Shown in pieces: positions 45,149 to 54,968 of a stretch of DNA of 64,000 nucleotides. The DNA is taken from positions 1,922,001 through 1,986,000 of the forward strand of contig OZ220709.1 of the NCBI GenBank assembly GCA_965116665.1, read 5' to 3'. Under the pieces are notes generated by a model, which did not search any database, was not told the origin of the DNA, and saw only the letters and a list, made by a program, of their open reading frames with translations. The stretch comes from Aldehydirespirator sp965116665 (lineage in GTDB: Bacteria > Actinomycetota > Acidimicrobiia > Acidimicrobiales > Aldehydirespiratoraceae). Position numbers and translations under genes: made by a program. How positions within the stretch are numbered: position 1 is the first letter of the stretch; each line of letters starts with the position of its first letter.

Positions 45149-46998
45149 ACCGGCCGGCGTCGGGGTCCATCCCCGACTCGCCCGGGTCCTACCAGTTCCT
45201 CGACGCCGAGGGTCGGGTCATCTACGTCGGCAAGGCCAAGAGCCTGCGGTCGCGTCTCAACAACTACTTCGGCTCGCACCTGCCGCTCCGCACCCGCCAG
45301 ATGGTCGACGCGGCCGCGTCGGTGGAGTGGATCCAGGTGGCCAACGAGGTCGAGGCCCTGATGCTCGAGTTCTCGCTGATCCAGCGCCACCGGCCCCGGT
45401 TCAACGTGCGATACACCGACGACAAGTCGTACCCGTTCCTTTGCGTGACCATGCTCGACGAATGGCCGAGGGCCATGGTCATGCGGGGCCGGCGCCGCAA
45501 GGGCAACCGCTACTTCGGCCCCTACGGGCACGCCTACGCCATACGCGACACCCTCGACCTGCTGCTGCGCACGTTCCCGATCCGCACCTGCACCGACGGC
45601 AAGTTCCGCCGGTACGCCAGCCTGGGCAAGCCCTGCCTGCTGTACCACATCGAGAAGTGCTCGGGTCCGTGCGTGGGCGAGGTCACCCCCGACGACTACG
45701 CCGCGATGGTGGCCGAGCTTCTGGAGTTCCTGGCGGGCGACACCGAGCCGGTGATCGACCGTCTCAGCGCCGAGATGGCCGCCGCCGCCGAAGAGCTGGA
45801 GTACGAGCGGGCCGCCCGGCTCCGGGACCGGCTCGACTCGGTCCGCAAGGCGGTGGAGACCCAGCAGATGGTGGGCTCCCGCAGCGAGGACTTCGACGTG
45901 ATCGGCTTGGTGGAGGACGCACTGGAGGCGGCTGTGCAGGTGTTCTTCGTGCGCCGGGGCCGGGTGATGGGGCGCCGGGGCTTCATGATCGACAAGGCCG
46001 AGGAGCTCGACCGGGCCGAGCTGGTGAGCCGGACCCTCGAGCGCCTCTACTTCGACGACAACCCGCTGGGCTGGCCCAAGACGGTGCTGGTGCCCGACAT
46101 GCCCGCCGCGGCCGGCCTCTACACCGAGTGGCTCACCGAGATGCGCGGCTCCCGGGTGCAGGTCCGGGTGCCCCAGCGCGGCCCCAAGCGGGCCCTGCAA
46201 CAGACCGTGACCCGCAACGCCGAGGAGTCGTTCACCCGGCACCGGCTCAAGCGCAGCACCGACCACAACAGCCGGGCCCGGGCCCTCAACGAACTCCAGG
46301 AGCACCTGAGGCTGGCCGAGGCCCCGCTGCGCATCGAATGCTACGACATGAGCCACCTGTCGGGCCAGGACTATGTGGGCTCGATGGTGGTGCTAGAGGA
46401 CGGCCTGCCGAAAAAATCCGACTACCGGCGCTTCCGGTTGCGCTCGGTGCCCGGCAACGACGACTTCGCGGCCATGCACGAGGTGCTCACCCGGCGCCTG
46501 AGCGGCTACCTGGAACAGCGGTCCCGGCCGGTGACGGAACGCGACGGGAGATTCTCCTATCCGCCGCAGCTGCTGCTGGTGGACGGCGGCAAGGGCCAGC
46601 TGGGGGTGGCGGTGCGGGTGCTGGAGGAGCTCGGCCTCGAAGAAGAGATCCCCGCCGCGGCCCTGGCCAAGCAGTTCGAGGAGGTGTTCGTGCCCGGGCG
46701 GACCGAGCCGGTGCGCCTGCCACGCCAGTCCGAGGCCCTGTACATGCTGCAGCGCATCCGTGACGAGAGCCACCGGTTCGCCATCGCGTACCACCGCACC
46801 CTGCGAGGCAAACGGATGACGGGCTCGGCCCTCGACGGCATCGCCGGCCTCGGCCCGGTCCGCAAGGCCCGGCTCACCAAGGAGCTCGGCGGCGTCAGGG
46901 CCGTCCAGCGGGCCGAATTGAGCGAGCTCAAGGCCCTGGGCTGGCTGCCCGACGCAGTGGCCGACAACGTCCACGCCGCCTTCCACGGTCGCGGCTGA
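45142..46998 (+). CDS. uvrC: Excinuclease ABC subunit C
   Basis: A 618-residue dual-incision nuclease. The N-terminal GIY-YIG domain opens SPGSYQFLDAEGRVIYVGKAKSL (catalytic Tyr and Arg region). A central UVR motif (EELEYERAARLRDRL) binds UvrB. The C-terminal RNase-H-like nuclease (DMSHLSGQDYVGSM) and a HhH pair (LDGIAGLGPVRKARL) complete it. The GTG at 45142 overlaps the end of uvrA by 7 nt; the frame stays open far upstream but there runs antisense-like through uvrA. Confidence 0.96.
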   Translation: MLNRPASGSIPDSPGSYQFLDAEGRVIYVGKAKSLRSRLNNYFGSHLPLRTRQMVDAAASVEWIQVANEVEALMLEFSLIQRHRPRFNVRYTDDKSYPFLCVTMLDEWPRAMVMRGRRRKGNRYFGPYGHAYAIRDTLDLLLRTFPIRTCTDGKFRRYASLGKPCLLYHIEKCSGPCVGEVTPDDYAAMVAELLEFLAGDTEPVIDRLSAEMAAAAEELEYERAARLRDRLDSVRKAVETQQMVGSRSEDFDVIGLVEDALEAAVQVFFVRRGRVMGRRGFMIDKAEELDRAELVSRTLERLYFDDNPLGWPKTVLVPDMPAAAGLYTEWLTEMRGSRVQVRVPQRGPKRALQQTVTRNAEESFTRHRLKRSTDHNSRARALNELQEHLRLAEAPLRIECYDMSHLSGQDYVGSMVVLEDGLPKKSDYRRFRLRSVPGNDDFAAMHEVLTRRLSGYLEQRSRPVTERDGRFSYPPQLLLVDGGKGQLGVAVRVLEELGLEEEIPAAALAKQFEEVFVPGRTEPVRLPRQSEALYMLQRIRDESHRFAIAYHRTLRGKRMTGSALDGIAGLGPVRKARLTKELGGVRAVQRAELSELKALGWLPDAVADNVHAAFHGRG

Positions 46999-47149
46999 GC
47001 CCGGCCCCTCCCGTCCCCGAACTGGCAGCCCAGAACACCCGAACCGGCACCCTCCACTGCCAATCCGCTACCTCCGCTGGCCGGGGACTGCTCGGGCCGC
47101 GGGGGACGGGGAATAGGCTGCTGCGGAGCGCTACCGACGGAGGTGCCCG

Positions 47150-47953
47150 GTGCACGACTCCTTGAGCGGCAGGATCGTCCTGGTGACCGGAGCTGGGCGC
47201 GGCATCGGCCGAGCTATCGCCGAGCGCTTCGCCGGAGCGGGATCGACGGTCGCGGTCAACGACATAGACGGAGAGGCTGCGGCCGGCACCGCAGACGCCA
47301 TCTCGCAGCGGGGCGGCACCGCCATTGTCACGCCGGCCGACGTGTCCGACAGCTCCGGGGTGGCCGCCATGGTCGACGCGGTCATGGCCGAGTACGGCCG
47401 CATCGACGTGTTGGTGAACAACGCCGGGATAGTCAGCCCGATGCTCCACTTCCTCGAGGCCGACGAGGCATGGTGGCGGCGCATCATCGACGTCAATCTG
47501 ACCGGTCACTTCCTGGTGTCGCACCCGGTGGCCCGCATCATGGCCAAGAACGGCGGCGGCAGCATCATCAACATGAGCTCGGGCGGCGCCACCCGGGCCC
47601 ACCGGTCCTTCACCGCCTACGACGCCACCAAGGGCGGGATCGAGGCCCTCACCCGGGCCATGGCGCTGGACCTCGGCCCCTACAACGTGAGGGTCAATGC
47701 GCTGGTTCCCGGCGCGATCGACACCAGCGGGATGTCGGCGGACGAGCGGGTGCTGCGGGGTGAGAACGTGCCGCTTGGCCGGGTCGGCGAGCCCCTCGAC
47801 CTGACCGGAGCGGCGCTGTTCCTGGCCTCCGACGACGCCACCTACATCACCGGCGAGACGCTGCGGGTGGACGGCGGGATGCTGGCCCAGCAGCGCTCGG
47901 CCACGGTCGACATCGTGAGCCCCGACAGTTTTCCCGCCCTCGAGGACCTGTAG
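47150..47953 (+). CDS. Short-chain dehydrogenase/reductase
   Basis: A 267-residue SDR with NAD(P) motif TGAGRGIG, NNAG, catalytic serine in NMSSGG and Tyr/Lys in YDATKGG, ending with LRVDGGM. It oxidises or reduces an alcohol/ketone; the substrate is unknown. It leads a three-gene set with a fused hydantoinase (2-nt gap) and a DAO-type oxidase. Ribosome site GGAGG lies before the GTG start. Confidence 0.9.
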   Translation: MHDSLSGRIVLVTGAGRGIGRAIAERFAGAGSTVAVNDIDGEAAAGTADAISQRGGTAIVTPADVSDSSGVAAMVDAVMAEYGRIDVLVNNAGIVSPMLHFLEADEAWWRRIIDVNLTGHFLVSHPVARIMAKNGGGSIINMSSGGATRAHRSFTAYDATKGGIEALTRAMALDLGPYNVRVNALVPGAIDTSGMSADERVLRGENVPLGRVGEPLDLTGAALFLASDDATYITGETLRVDGGMLAQQRSATVDIVSPDSFPALEDL

Positions 47954-47955
47954 CC

Positions 47956-50900
47956 GTGCCCGCGCCCCGGATCGGAGTGGATGTCGGGGGCACCTTCACC
48001 GACGTCGCCCTTGAGCAGGATGGCGGCAAGTTCTCGTCCATCAAGGTTCTCACCACCCACGAACGGCCCGAGGAGGGGATTCTCGCCGGAATCGCGTCCG
48101 TCGCCAGCCGCGAGGGCGTGGCCATGCAGGAGGTGACACAGATCATCCACGGCACGACGCTGGCCACCAACGCCCTGATCGAGCGCCGGGGGGCCCGCAC
48201 CGCTCTGGTCACGACCGCCGGGTTCCGTGACGTGATCGAGACCCGTACCGAGAGCCGCTTCGAGCAGTACGACCTCAACATCGTGCTGCCCGCGCCGTTG
48301 ATCGAGCGCAAGGACCGCTTCGTGGTGCCCGAGCGGATCAGCGCCTCGGGCGAGGTGCTGCTGGACTTCGACGAGCGGGCCGCCCGCGAAGTCGTGGACC
48401 GGTTGGTGGCCGGAGGGTACGCCTCGGTGGCCGTCGGGTTCATGCACAGCTACCGGAACCCGGACCACGAGCGCCGCTTCCTGGAGCTGCTGCTGGAGGC
48501 TTCCGATGGCATCGCGGTGTCGCTGAGCTGCGAGGTCTCACCCCAGATGCGGGAGTTCGAGCGGTTCAACACGGTCTGCGCCAATGCCTACGTCCAGCCG
48601 TTGATCGCCTCGTACCTGCGCAGGCTCGAGTCCGAGCTTCGCCTCATGGGCGCGTCGTGCCCGCTGATGCTGATCCATTCGGGCGGCGGCCTGATGAGCA
48701 GCGCCGCGGCGGCCTCGTTCCCGGTGAGGCTCATCGAGTCGGGACCGGCCGGGGGAGCGATCTTCGCCGCGCACCTGGCGCGGACCCATCGCCGTGACCG
48801 GATCGTCTCGTTCGACATGGGCGGGACCACGGCCAAGATCGCCCTCATCGAGGACTGCTCGCCGCGCACGGCCAAGACGTTCGAGACGGCCCGAACCGCC
48901 CGCTTCAAGAAGGGCAGCGGCATGCCGATCTCGGTTCCCACCATCGAGATGATCGAGATCGGCGCGGGGGGCGGCTCCATCGCCACCGTCGACGCTCTGG
49001 GCCAGGTACGGGTGGGACCCCACAGCGCGGGCGCCCACCCCGGCCCGGCGTCCTACGACCTGGGCGGAACAGCCGCGACCGTCACCGACGCCAACGTGCA
49101 GATGGGCCGGCTGCAGCCCGACACGTTCGGGGCGGCCGACATCTCGCTGTCGCCCGCGCTGGCCGCCGAAGCCCTGGGGTCCTCGGTGGGAGGGGCGCTC
49201 GGGCTCGACACCGACGCGGCCGCGGTCGGCGTGGCCGAGGTGGTGGACGAGAACATGGCCAACGCGGCCCGAACCCACGCGGTGGAGAGCGGCAAGGACC
49301 TCACCGGATACTCCATGGTCGCCTTCGGGGGCGCGGCGCCCCTCCATGCCGGTCGGCTCATCGACAAGCTCGGCATCGACGAGGTGCTGGTACCGCCGGG
49401 TGCAGGGGTGGGCTCGGCGATCGGGTTCTTGCTGGCGCCGTTCTCCTACGAGGCCACCCGCAGCTTCTACGCCACCTCCGAAGACTTCGACACCGCCGGT
49501 GTCAGGATCGTGCTCGACGAGCTGGCCGCCGAGGCTGAGGCCTTCGTCCGGACGGGCACGACCGAAGCGGTGACCACCGAACGCGAGGTGCTGATGCGCT
49601 ACCGCGGGCAGGGATGGGAGATCCCGGTGACGCTGCCCCAGGGCGAATTCGACGACATCGCCGCCCAGGAGCTCCTAACCGCCTTCGTCAAGGCCTACGA
49701 GGCCTTCTTCGGGCGAGCCATCGACGGCTTGACCATCGAGGCGGTGAGCTGGTCAGTCAGGGTGTCCTCGGTGCGCGACGCGCCCCGCACGGTTGAGCCG
49801 GCCGGCGCGGCCGAGCCTCTGGCGGTGAGCGGCATCCGGCTGGTGCACGACGGGGCCGCAGGCACCACGGTGGCTACGGCCCTCTACGAGCGCAGCGCCC
49901 TCTCCGCCGGTGACACCGTGAACGGTCCGGCCCTGATCACCGAGGACCAGACCACCACCGTGGTCGGGTCGCAGCACACCGCGGTAGTCCAGCCCGACCT
50001 GACGCTGAGGATCGCCCGCAACCGCCAGGACACGACCTTCAGCCGGACCACCGCCAGCCATGCCACCACCAGCCGGCAGCACAGCAAGGGGGAAGCCCGC
50101 AGCGGGAGACCAGGCGCCGCCCAGCGCGAGGTCGCTCTGCAGATCATGTGGAACCGGCTGGTCTCGGTGGTCGAGGAGCAGGCGCTCACGCTCGTGCGGA
50201 CCGCCTTCTCGACGTCGGTCCGCGAGGCCGGGGACCTGTCGGCGGGCGTGTTCGACCGCGCCGGACGGATGATCGCCCAAGCTGTCACCGGTACGCCCGG
50301 CCACGTCAACACCATGGCCGCGTCGCTCGGGCACTTCATCAACGAGATCGGCTCCGACAGCATGAGGCCGGGGGACGTGTACCTCACCAACGACCCGTGG
50401 AAGGCCACCGGCCACCTTCACGACTTCACCGTGGCCACGCCGGTGTTCGCCGGCGACGGCTTGAGCGACTCCCGGCAGCTGATCGGCTTCTTCGCCTCGA
50501 CCGCGCACGTGGTGGACATCGGCGGTCGGGGCTTCGGCCCCGACGGGCGCGAGCTGTACGAGGAGGGCCTCCGCATCCCGATCATGCGCTGGGCCGATCG
50601 GGGCCGGCTCAACCGCGACCTGGTCGAGATCGTGCGGGCCAACGTGCGCGAGCCCGACCAGGTGGTCGGCGACATCCACGGCCTGGCCGCCTCCAACGAG
50701 ACCGGCCGGCGGCGGCTGCTCGACATGCTGGCAGAGTTCGGGCTGCCCGACCTCGACGAATTGGCCGGCTTCGTGTTCGACCGCACCCGCCGAGCCACCC
50801 TCGATGCGCTGGGCCGGGTGCCCAACGGCGTCTACCGCAACACCATGCGGGTGGACGGCTATGGAGACCCGGTGACCCTGGCGACCGCCGTGACCGTGAC

Positions 50901-51744
50901 CGACACCGGCATGCACGCCGACTTCACGGGGACATCGACGCTCAGCTCATTCGGCATCAACGTCCCGATCACCTACGCGCAGGCATACTTCACCTACGGG
51001 ATGCTGGTGGCGCTGGCTCCGGAGCTGCCCAACAACTTCGCATCGCTGGAACCGTTCACGGTCAGCTCGCCGCCGGGCACCATCCTCAACGCGGCGGAGC
51101 CCGACCCGGTGGCGGTGCGTCACGTGATCGGCCACTTCGTGACCGACCTGTGCATGGGCGCCATCGCCGAGGCCCTGCCCGAGGTGGTGCCGGCCGAGGG
51201 TTCGGGGGCGTTGTGGAACTTCCAGGCCAGCGCCCGCAGCGCCGACCCGGCCGACCCCCGGCCGCCGGTGGAGATGCTCATGTTCAACAGCGGCGGCAGC
51301 GGCGCCCGGCCCGGACTGGACGGGCTTACCGCCACCGCCTTCCCGTCGGGTGTTCGGACGATGAGCGTCGAGGCGACCGAGCAGGTCGGACCGATAGTGG
51401 TGTGGCGCAAGGAGATCCGCAACGGCAGCGGGGGCGAGGGCCGGTTCCGGGGCGGGCTGGGGCAGGTCATCGAGATCGGCCCGGCGGAGGGGTACCTGTT
51501 CGAGTTCTCGGCCATGTTCGACCGGGTGGAAAATCCGGCCCGGGGCCGGGCCGGCGGAGCGGACGGAGCCCGCGGCCGGGTCGGTCTCGACGACGGCACC
51601 CCCTTCTCGGCCAAGGGCAAGCAGACGGTCGCGGCCGGGCGCCGGCTCATCCTCGAGCTGCCCGGCGGGGGAGGCTTCGGCGACCCGGCCGGGCGCGATC
51701 CGGCCGCGGTCGCGAACGACATCGCCCAGGGCTACGTGACTTGA
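47956..51744 (+). CDS. Fused hydantoinase/oxoprolinase A+B subunits
   Basis: A 1262-residue fusion. The N-terminal ATP-using HyuA part (1-690) opens IGVDVGGTFTDVAL and includes GTTLATNAL and FDMGGTTAK. The HyuB part (about 715-1255) begins VALQIMWNRLVSVVEEQA and includes LTNDPWKATGHLHD and the glycine-rich end GGGGFGDPAGRDP. These ring-opening enzymes act on hydantoins, 5-oxoproline or acetone-like substrates. The A and B parts are separate genes in most bacteria. A variable linker of about 40 residues separates them here. Substrate unknown. Confidence 0.9.
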   Translation: MPAPRIGVDVGGTFTDVALEQDGGKFSSIKVLTTHERPEEGILAGIASVASREGVAMQEVTQIIHGTTLATNALIERRGARTALVTTAGFRDVIETRTESRFEQYDLNIVLPAPLIERKDRFVVPERISASGEVLLDFDERAAREVVDRLVAGGYASVAVGFMHSYRNPDHERRFLELLLEASDGIAVSLSCEVSPQMREFERFNTVCANAYVQPLIASYLRRLESELRLMGASCPLMLIHSGGGLMSSAAAASFPVRLIESGPAGGAIFAAHLARTHRRDRIVSFDMGGTTAKIALIEDCSPRTAKTFETARTARFKKGSGMPISVPTIEMIEIGAGGGSIATVDALGQVRVGPHSAGAHPGPASYDLGGTAATVTDANVQMGRLQPDTFGAADISLSPALAAEALGSSVGGALGLDTDAAAVGVAEVVDENMANAARTHAVESGKDLTGYSMVAFGGAAPLHAGRLIDKLGIDEVLVPPGAGVGSAIGFLLAPFSYEATRSFYATSEDFDTAGVRIVLDELAAEAEAFVRTGTTEAVTTEREVLMRYRGQGWEIPVTLPQGEFDDIAAQELLTAFVKAYEAFFGRAIDGLTIEAVSWSVRVSSVRDAPRTVEPAGAAEPLAVSGIRLVHDGAAGTTVATALYERSALSAGDTVNGPALITEDQTTTVVGSQHTAVVQPDLTLRIARNRQDTTFSRTTASHATTSRQHSKGEARSGRPGAAQREVALQIMWNRLVSVVEEQALTLVRTAFSTSVREAGDLSAGVFDRAGRMIAQAVTGTPGHVNTMAASLGHFINEIGSDSMRPGDVYLTNDPWKATGHLHDFTVATPVFAGDGLSDSRQLIGFFASTAHVVDIGGRGFGPDGRELYEEGLRIPIMRWADRGRLNRDLVEIVRANVREPDQVVGDIHGLAASNETGRRRLLDMLAEFGLPDLDELAGFVFDRTRRATLDALGRVPNGVYRNTMRVDGYGDPVTLATAVTVTDTGMHADFTGTSTLSSFGINVPITYAQAYFTYGMLVALAPELPNNFASLEPFTVSSPPGTILNAAEPDPVAVRHVIGHFVTDLCMGAIAEALPEVVPAEGSGALWNFQASARSADPADPRPPVEMLMFNSGGSGARPGLDGLTATAFPSGVRTMSVEATEQVGPIVVWRKEIRNGSGGEGRFRGGLGQVIEIGPAEGYLFEFSAMFDRVENPARGRAGGADGARGRVGLDDGTPFSAKGKQTVAAGRRLILELPGGGGFGDPAGRDPAAVANDIAQGYVT

Positions 51745-52922
51745 GAGACTCCTACGATGTCATCATCGTGGGCGGGGCGATGATGGGCTCCGGAGCCGCC
51801 TGGTTCCTGTCCCGCAACCCGGACTTCGACGGCACCGTCCTGGTGGTGGAACGCGACCCGTCGTACCAGGAGAGCTCCACCGCCCGCACCAACAGCTGCA
51901 TGCGCCAGCAGTTCTCCCGCGAGGTGAACATCCGCATCTCGCAGTTCGGCGCCGAGTTCGTGCGGGACTTCCGGTCCTGGGTGGACGATCCCGAAGCGCC
52001 GGAGATCCCGGTCAACCACTTCGGCTACATGTACCTCGCGTCCGATGCGGCCGCAGCCGAGGTGCTGGAGGCCAACCAGCGGATCCAGGCCTCGCTGGGA
52101 GCGGGCACCAGGATCATGGCCCCGTCCGAGATTGCGGCCGAGTACCCGTTCTACAACGTGGATGACATCGTGTGCGGCAGCCACAACCTCGTCGGGGAGG
52201 GCTGGTTCGACTCGGGGACCATCTTCGACTGGTGGCGACGGCAGGCCCGCCGCAACGGCGTCGAATACCACACCGGCGAGGTAGTCGGAATCGGTCGCCG
52301 CCGCGACGCGGTGACCGGTGTGGCCCTCGCGTCGGGCCTCCGCATCGGCTGCGGCACCCTGGTCAACGCCACTGGTCCGCGGGCCGCCCGCACGGCCGCC
52401 ATGGCCGGCCTGGAACTGCCGGTGGAGCCCCGCAAGCGGTTCACGTGGATGTTCGAGGCGGCCGAGCCGCTGGAGCAGGACCTGCCACTGACCATCGACC
52501 CCACCGGCGTGCACGTCCGCACCGACGGTGGCGCCTACATGGCCGGCTGCTCGCCGGAGCACGACCCTCCGGTGGACCACGACGACTTCGACATGGACCA
52601 CGACATCTTCGAGTCCAAGGTGTGGCCCGCGCTGGCCCACCGCATCCCCGCCTTCGAGCGGATCAAGGTCACCAGCCGCTGGGCCGGGCACTACGCCTAC
52701 AACCGCTTGGACCACAACGCGGTGGTCGGCCCCCATCCCGAGGTGTCGAACTTCCTCTTCGTGAACGGCTTCTCCGGCCACGGCATGCAGCAGTCCCCGG
52801 CCGTGGGCCGGGCCGTGGCGGAGCTGATCGCCTACGGCGAGTACCGGACGCTCGACCTGTCGGCGCTCGGATACGAGCGCATCGCCCGGGGCGAGCCGTT
52901 CGTTGAGACGGCCATCATCTGA
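51741..52922 (+). CDS. FAD-dependent amine/amino-acid oxidase (DAO family)
   Basis: A 393-residue DAO-type flavoprotein: DVIIVGGAMMGSGAAWFL dinucleotide loop, ERDPSYQESSTARTNSC, then late NRLDHNAVVGPHPEVSNFLFVNGFSGHGMQQSPAVG. Such enzymes oxidise N-methyl amino acids or other amines (sarcosine, dimethylglycine and similar). The TTG start overlaps the hydantoinase stop by 4 nt (TTGA), so they are coupled. Together with the hydantoinase it suggests breakdown of a cyclic or N-methylated ureide. Confidence 0.88.
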   Translation: MRDSYDVIIVGGAMMGSGAAWFLSRNPDFDGTVLVVERDPSYQESSTARTNSCMRQQFSREVNIRISQFGAEFVRDFRSWVDDPEAPEIPVNHFGYMYLASDAAAAEVLEANQRIQASLGAGTRIMAPSEIAAEYPFYNVDDIVCGSHNLVGEGWFDSGTIFDWWRRQARRNGVEYHTGEVVGIGRRRDAVTGVALASGLRIGCGTLVNATGPRAARTAAMAGLELPVEPRKRFTWMFEAAEPLEQDLPLTIDPTGVHVRTDGGAYMAGCSPEHDPPVDHDDFDMDHDIFESKVWPALAHRIPAFERIKVTSRWAGHYAYNRLDHNAVVGPHPEVSNFLFVNGFSGHGMQQSPAVGRAVAELIAYGEYRTLDLSALGYERIARGEPFVETAII

Positions 52923-52991
52923 GCCCGACCGGGCCGCGATCCGCCGCACAACGGCGAGCGCTGCGGGACCCGCAACTACGATGGTGGTCGA

Positions 52992-53846
52992 GTGAGTGCC
53001 TTCGTCGTCATTGCGGGGATGTCGGGAGCGGGTCGCAGCCACGCGGCCAACAACCTTGAGGACCTCGGCTGGTTCGTGATGGACAACCTGCCGCCGTCGC
53101 TCATCTCGAAGGTGGCCGAACTAGCCGGGCCGCCGGGCACCGGCACCGACCGGCTGGCGCTGGTGGTGGGCAGCGGTCGCTACTACGACGAGGCCGCGGG
53201 CATGATCGACGACCTGCGGGCCCAGATACCGGGTCTGCGGATCCTTTTCCTCGACGCGGCCACCGACGTGCTGGTGCGCAGGTACGAGTCCACCCGGCGC
53301 CGCCACCCGTTCTCGGAGACCGGCACGCTGGCCGAGGCCATCGAGGCTGAGCGGATCGCGCTGGAGCCCGTGCGGGCCACCGCCGACGTGGTCGTGGACA
53401 CCACCGAACTCAACGTCCACCAGCTGCGCGACCGCATGTCCGAGCTGTTCGAAGAGGGCGAGGGTCACACCATGCGGGTCACGGTGCTGTCCTTCGGCTA
53501 CATGCACGGCATCCCGCTCGACGTCGACATGGTGATCGACTGCCGGTTCCTGCCCAACCCCTACTGGGTGGAGGACTTGAAGCCGCTCAGCGGCCTGGAC
53601 GCCGCGGTCGTCGATTTCGTGATGGACCAGCCGGTCACCGGCGAGTTCCTCGACCGGATGGAGTCGCTGCTGGCTCTGCTGGTGCCCCAGTACGTGGCCG
53701 AGGGCAAGTCGTACCTAACTGTGGCTTTCGGATGCACCGGCGGCCGGCACCGCTCGGTGGCGGTCACCGAGCACTTCGCCAAGGTGCTGGCAGCCATCGG
53801 CCACGAGCCGGCGGTGGTGCACCGCGACATCGACAAGGACAAGTGA
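52992..53846 (+). CDS. rapZ: RapZ-type nucleotide-binding protein
   Basis: A 284-residue protein with the P-loop GMSGAGRSHA (Lys replaced by Arg, as in actinobacterial forms), then DNLPPSLI and the C-terminal VAFGCTGGRHRSVA. RapZ-type proteins bind small RNAs or metabolites and control cell-wall sugar synthesis in other bacteria. In actinobacteria it usually leads rapZ-yvcK-whiA; here those two are absent and gap follows after 90 nt. Start is GTG with TACGAT 9 nt upstream. Confidence 0.94.
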   Translation: MSAFVVIAGMSGAGRSHAANNLEDLGWFVMDNLPPSLISKVAELAGPPGTGTDRLALVVGSGRYYDEAAGMIDDLRAQIPGLRILFLDAATDVLVRRYESTRRRHPFSETGTLAEAIEAERIALEPVRATADVVVDTTELNVHQLRDRMSELFEEGEGHTMRVTVLSFGYMHGIPLDVDMVIDCRFLPNPYWVEDLKPLSGLDAAVVDFVMDQPVTGEFLDRMESLLALLVPQYVAEGKSYLTVAFGCTGGRHRSVAVTEHFAKVLAAIGHEPAVVHRDIDKDK

Positions 53847-53923
53847 CCGCCCGGCTCGGCGGCGCATGTGCGAGCCCGATGACCAGCGCTCGGAGATCCG
53901 CCCGGTGGGCGTCCGGCCCGGCC

Positions 53924-53929
53924 TAGCCT
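53924..53929 (+). promoter_or_regulatory. -10 TAGCCT for the gap-pgk-tpiA operon
   Basis: TAGCCT ends 7 nt before ATG 53937. A leaderless transcript is predicted. Confidence 0.5.
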
Positions 53930-53936
53930 CTGGCTC

Positions 53937-54947
53937 ATGAGCATTCGAGTGGGCATCAACGGCTTCGGCCGAATCGGCAGGAACTTCTACCGGGCCGCCC
54001 GGAGTCAGGGCGCCGACCTGGACGTTGTGGCGGTCAACGACCTCGGGTCTATCGAGACCATGGCCCATCTGCTGGCCTACGACTCGGTCCATGGCCGTCT
54101 CGGGTCCGGTGTCTCTGTCGACGGCGACGTGCTGAGCGCCGGTGACGATTCGCTGCGGGTGCTGTCGGTCCGCAACCCCGAGGAACTCCCGTGGGGCGAT
54201 CTCGGAGTGGATGTGGTGGTGGAGTCCACCGGCATCTTCACCAAGCGCGACGCCGCAGCCCGCCATCTCGACGGCGGCGCCCCCCGGGTGCTGGTCTCGG
54301 CTCCCTGCTCGGGCGCTGACGCCACGTTCGTGGTAGGGGTGAACGACTCGGACTTCGACCCTGAGAAGCACACGGTGGTGTCGAACGCGTCCTGCACCAC
54401 CAACTGCTTCGTGCCCATGGTCAAGGTGCTGGACGACGCCTTCGGCGTGGAGCGGGGCCTCATGACGACGGTGCACGCCTACACCGGCGACCAGGCCCTG
54501 GTGGACGGCCCCCACTCCGACCTCCGGCGGGCGCGGGGGGCGGCAGTCAACATCGTGCCCACCTCCACCGGGGCGGCCCGAGCCACCGGACTGGTGCTGG
54601 AGGCCATGCAGGGACACCTCGACGGCATCTCGCTGAGGGTGCCCATCCCCGACGGGTCCATCACCGACTTCACCGCCAAGCTGGCCTCCGAGCCCAGCGT
54701 CGACGAGGTCAACGCTGCGTTCGCCAAGGCCGCCGCCGACGGCCCTCTGGCCGGCGTGCTCGACTACAGCGAGGCTCCACTGGTGTCGGCGGACATCGTC
54801 GGATCACCGGCGTCGTGCGTGTTCGACTCGGGGCTGACCATGGCCATGGGCGACCTGGTGAAGGTCAACGGCTGGTACGACAACGAGTGGGGGTACTCGA
54901 ACCGCCTGGTGGACATGGCGATGATCGTCGGCGCGGCCAACCGCTGA
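53937..54947 (+). CDS. gap: Glyceraldehyde-3-phosphate dehydrogenase
   Basis: A 336-residue enzyme with the NAD-binding GINGFGRIGRNFYR, catalytic Cys in SNASCTTNC, His in TTVHAYTGDQ, and C-terminal WYDNEWGYSNR. It forms 1,3-bisphosphoglycerate. First gene of the glycolytic cluster, followed after 21 nt by pgk. Confidence 0.97.
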   Translation: MSIRVGINGFGRIGRNFYRAARSQGADLDVVAVNDLGSIETMAHLLAYDSVHGRLGSGVSVDGDVLSAGDDSLRVLSVRNPEELPWGDLGVDVVVESTGIFTKRDAAARHLDGGAPRVLVSAPCSGADATFVVGVNDSDFDPEKHTVVSNASCTTNCFVPMVKVLDDAFGVERGLMTTVHAYTGDQALVDGPHSDLRRARGAAVNIVPTSTGAARATGLVLEAMQGHLDGISLRVPIPDGSITDFTAKLASEPSVDEVNAAFAKAAADGPLAGVLDYSEAPLVSADIVGSPASCVFDSGLTMAMGDLVKVNGWYDNEWGYSNRLVDMAMIVGAANR

Positions 54948-54968
54948 ACGGCCGCCGCGCCCGCAGCT

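Noticed and set aside
50148..51740. Upstream extension of the DAO oxidase frame
   Set aside because: It overlaps the hydantoinase gene in another frame; the flavin loop starts right after 51741.
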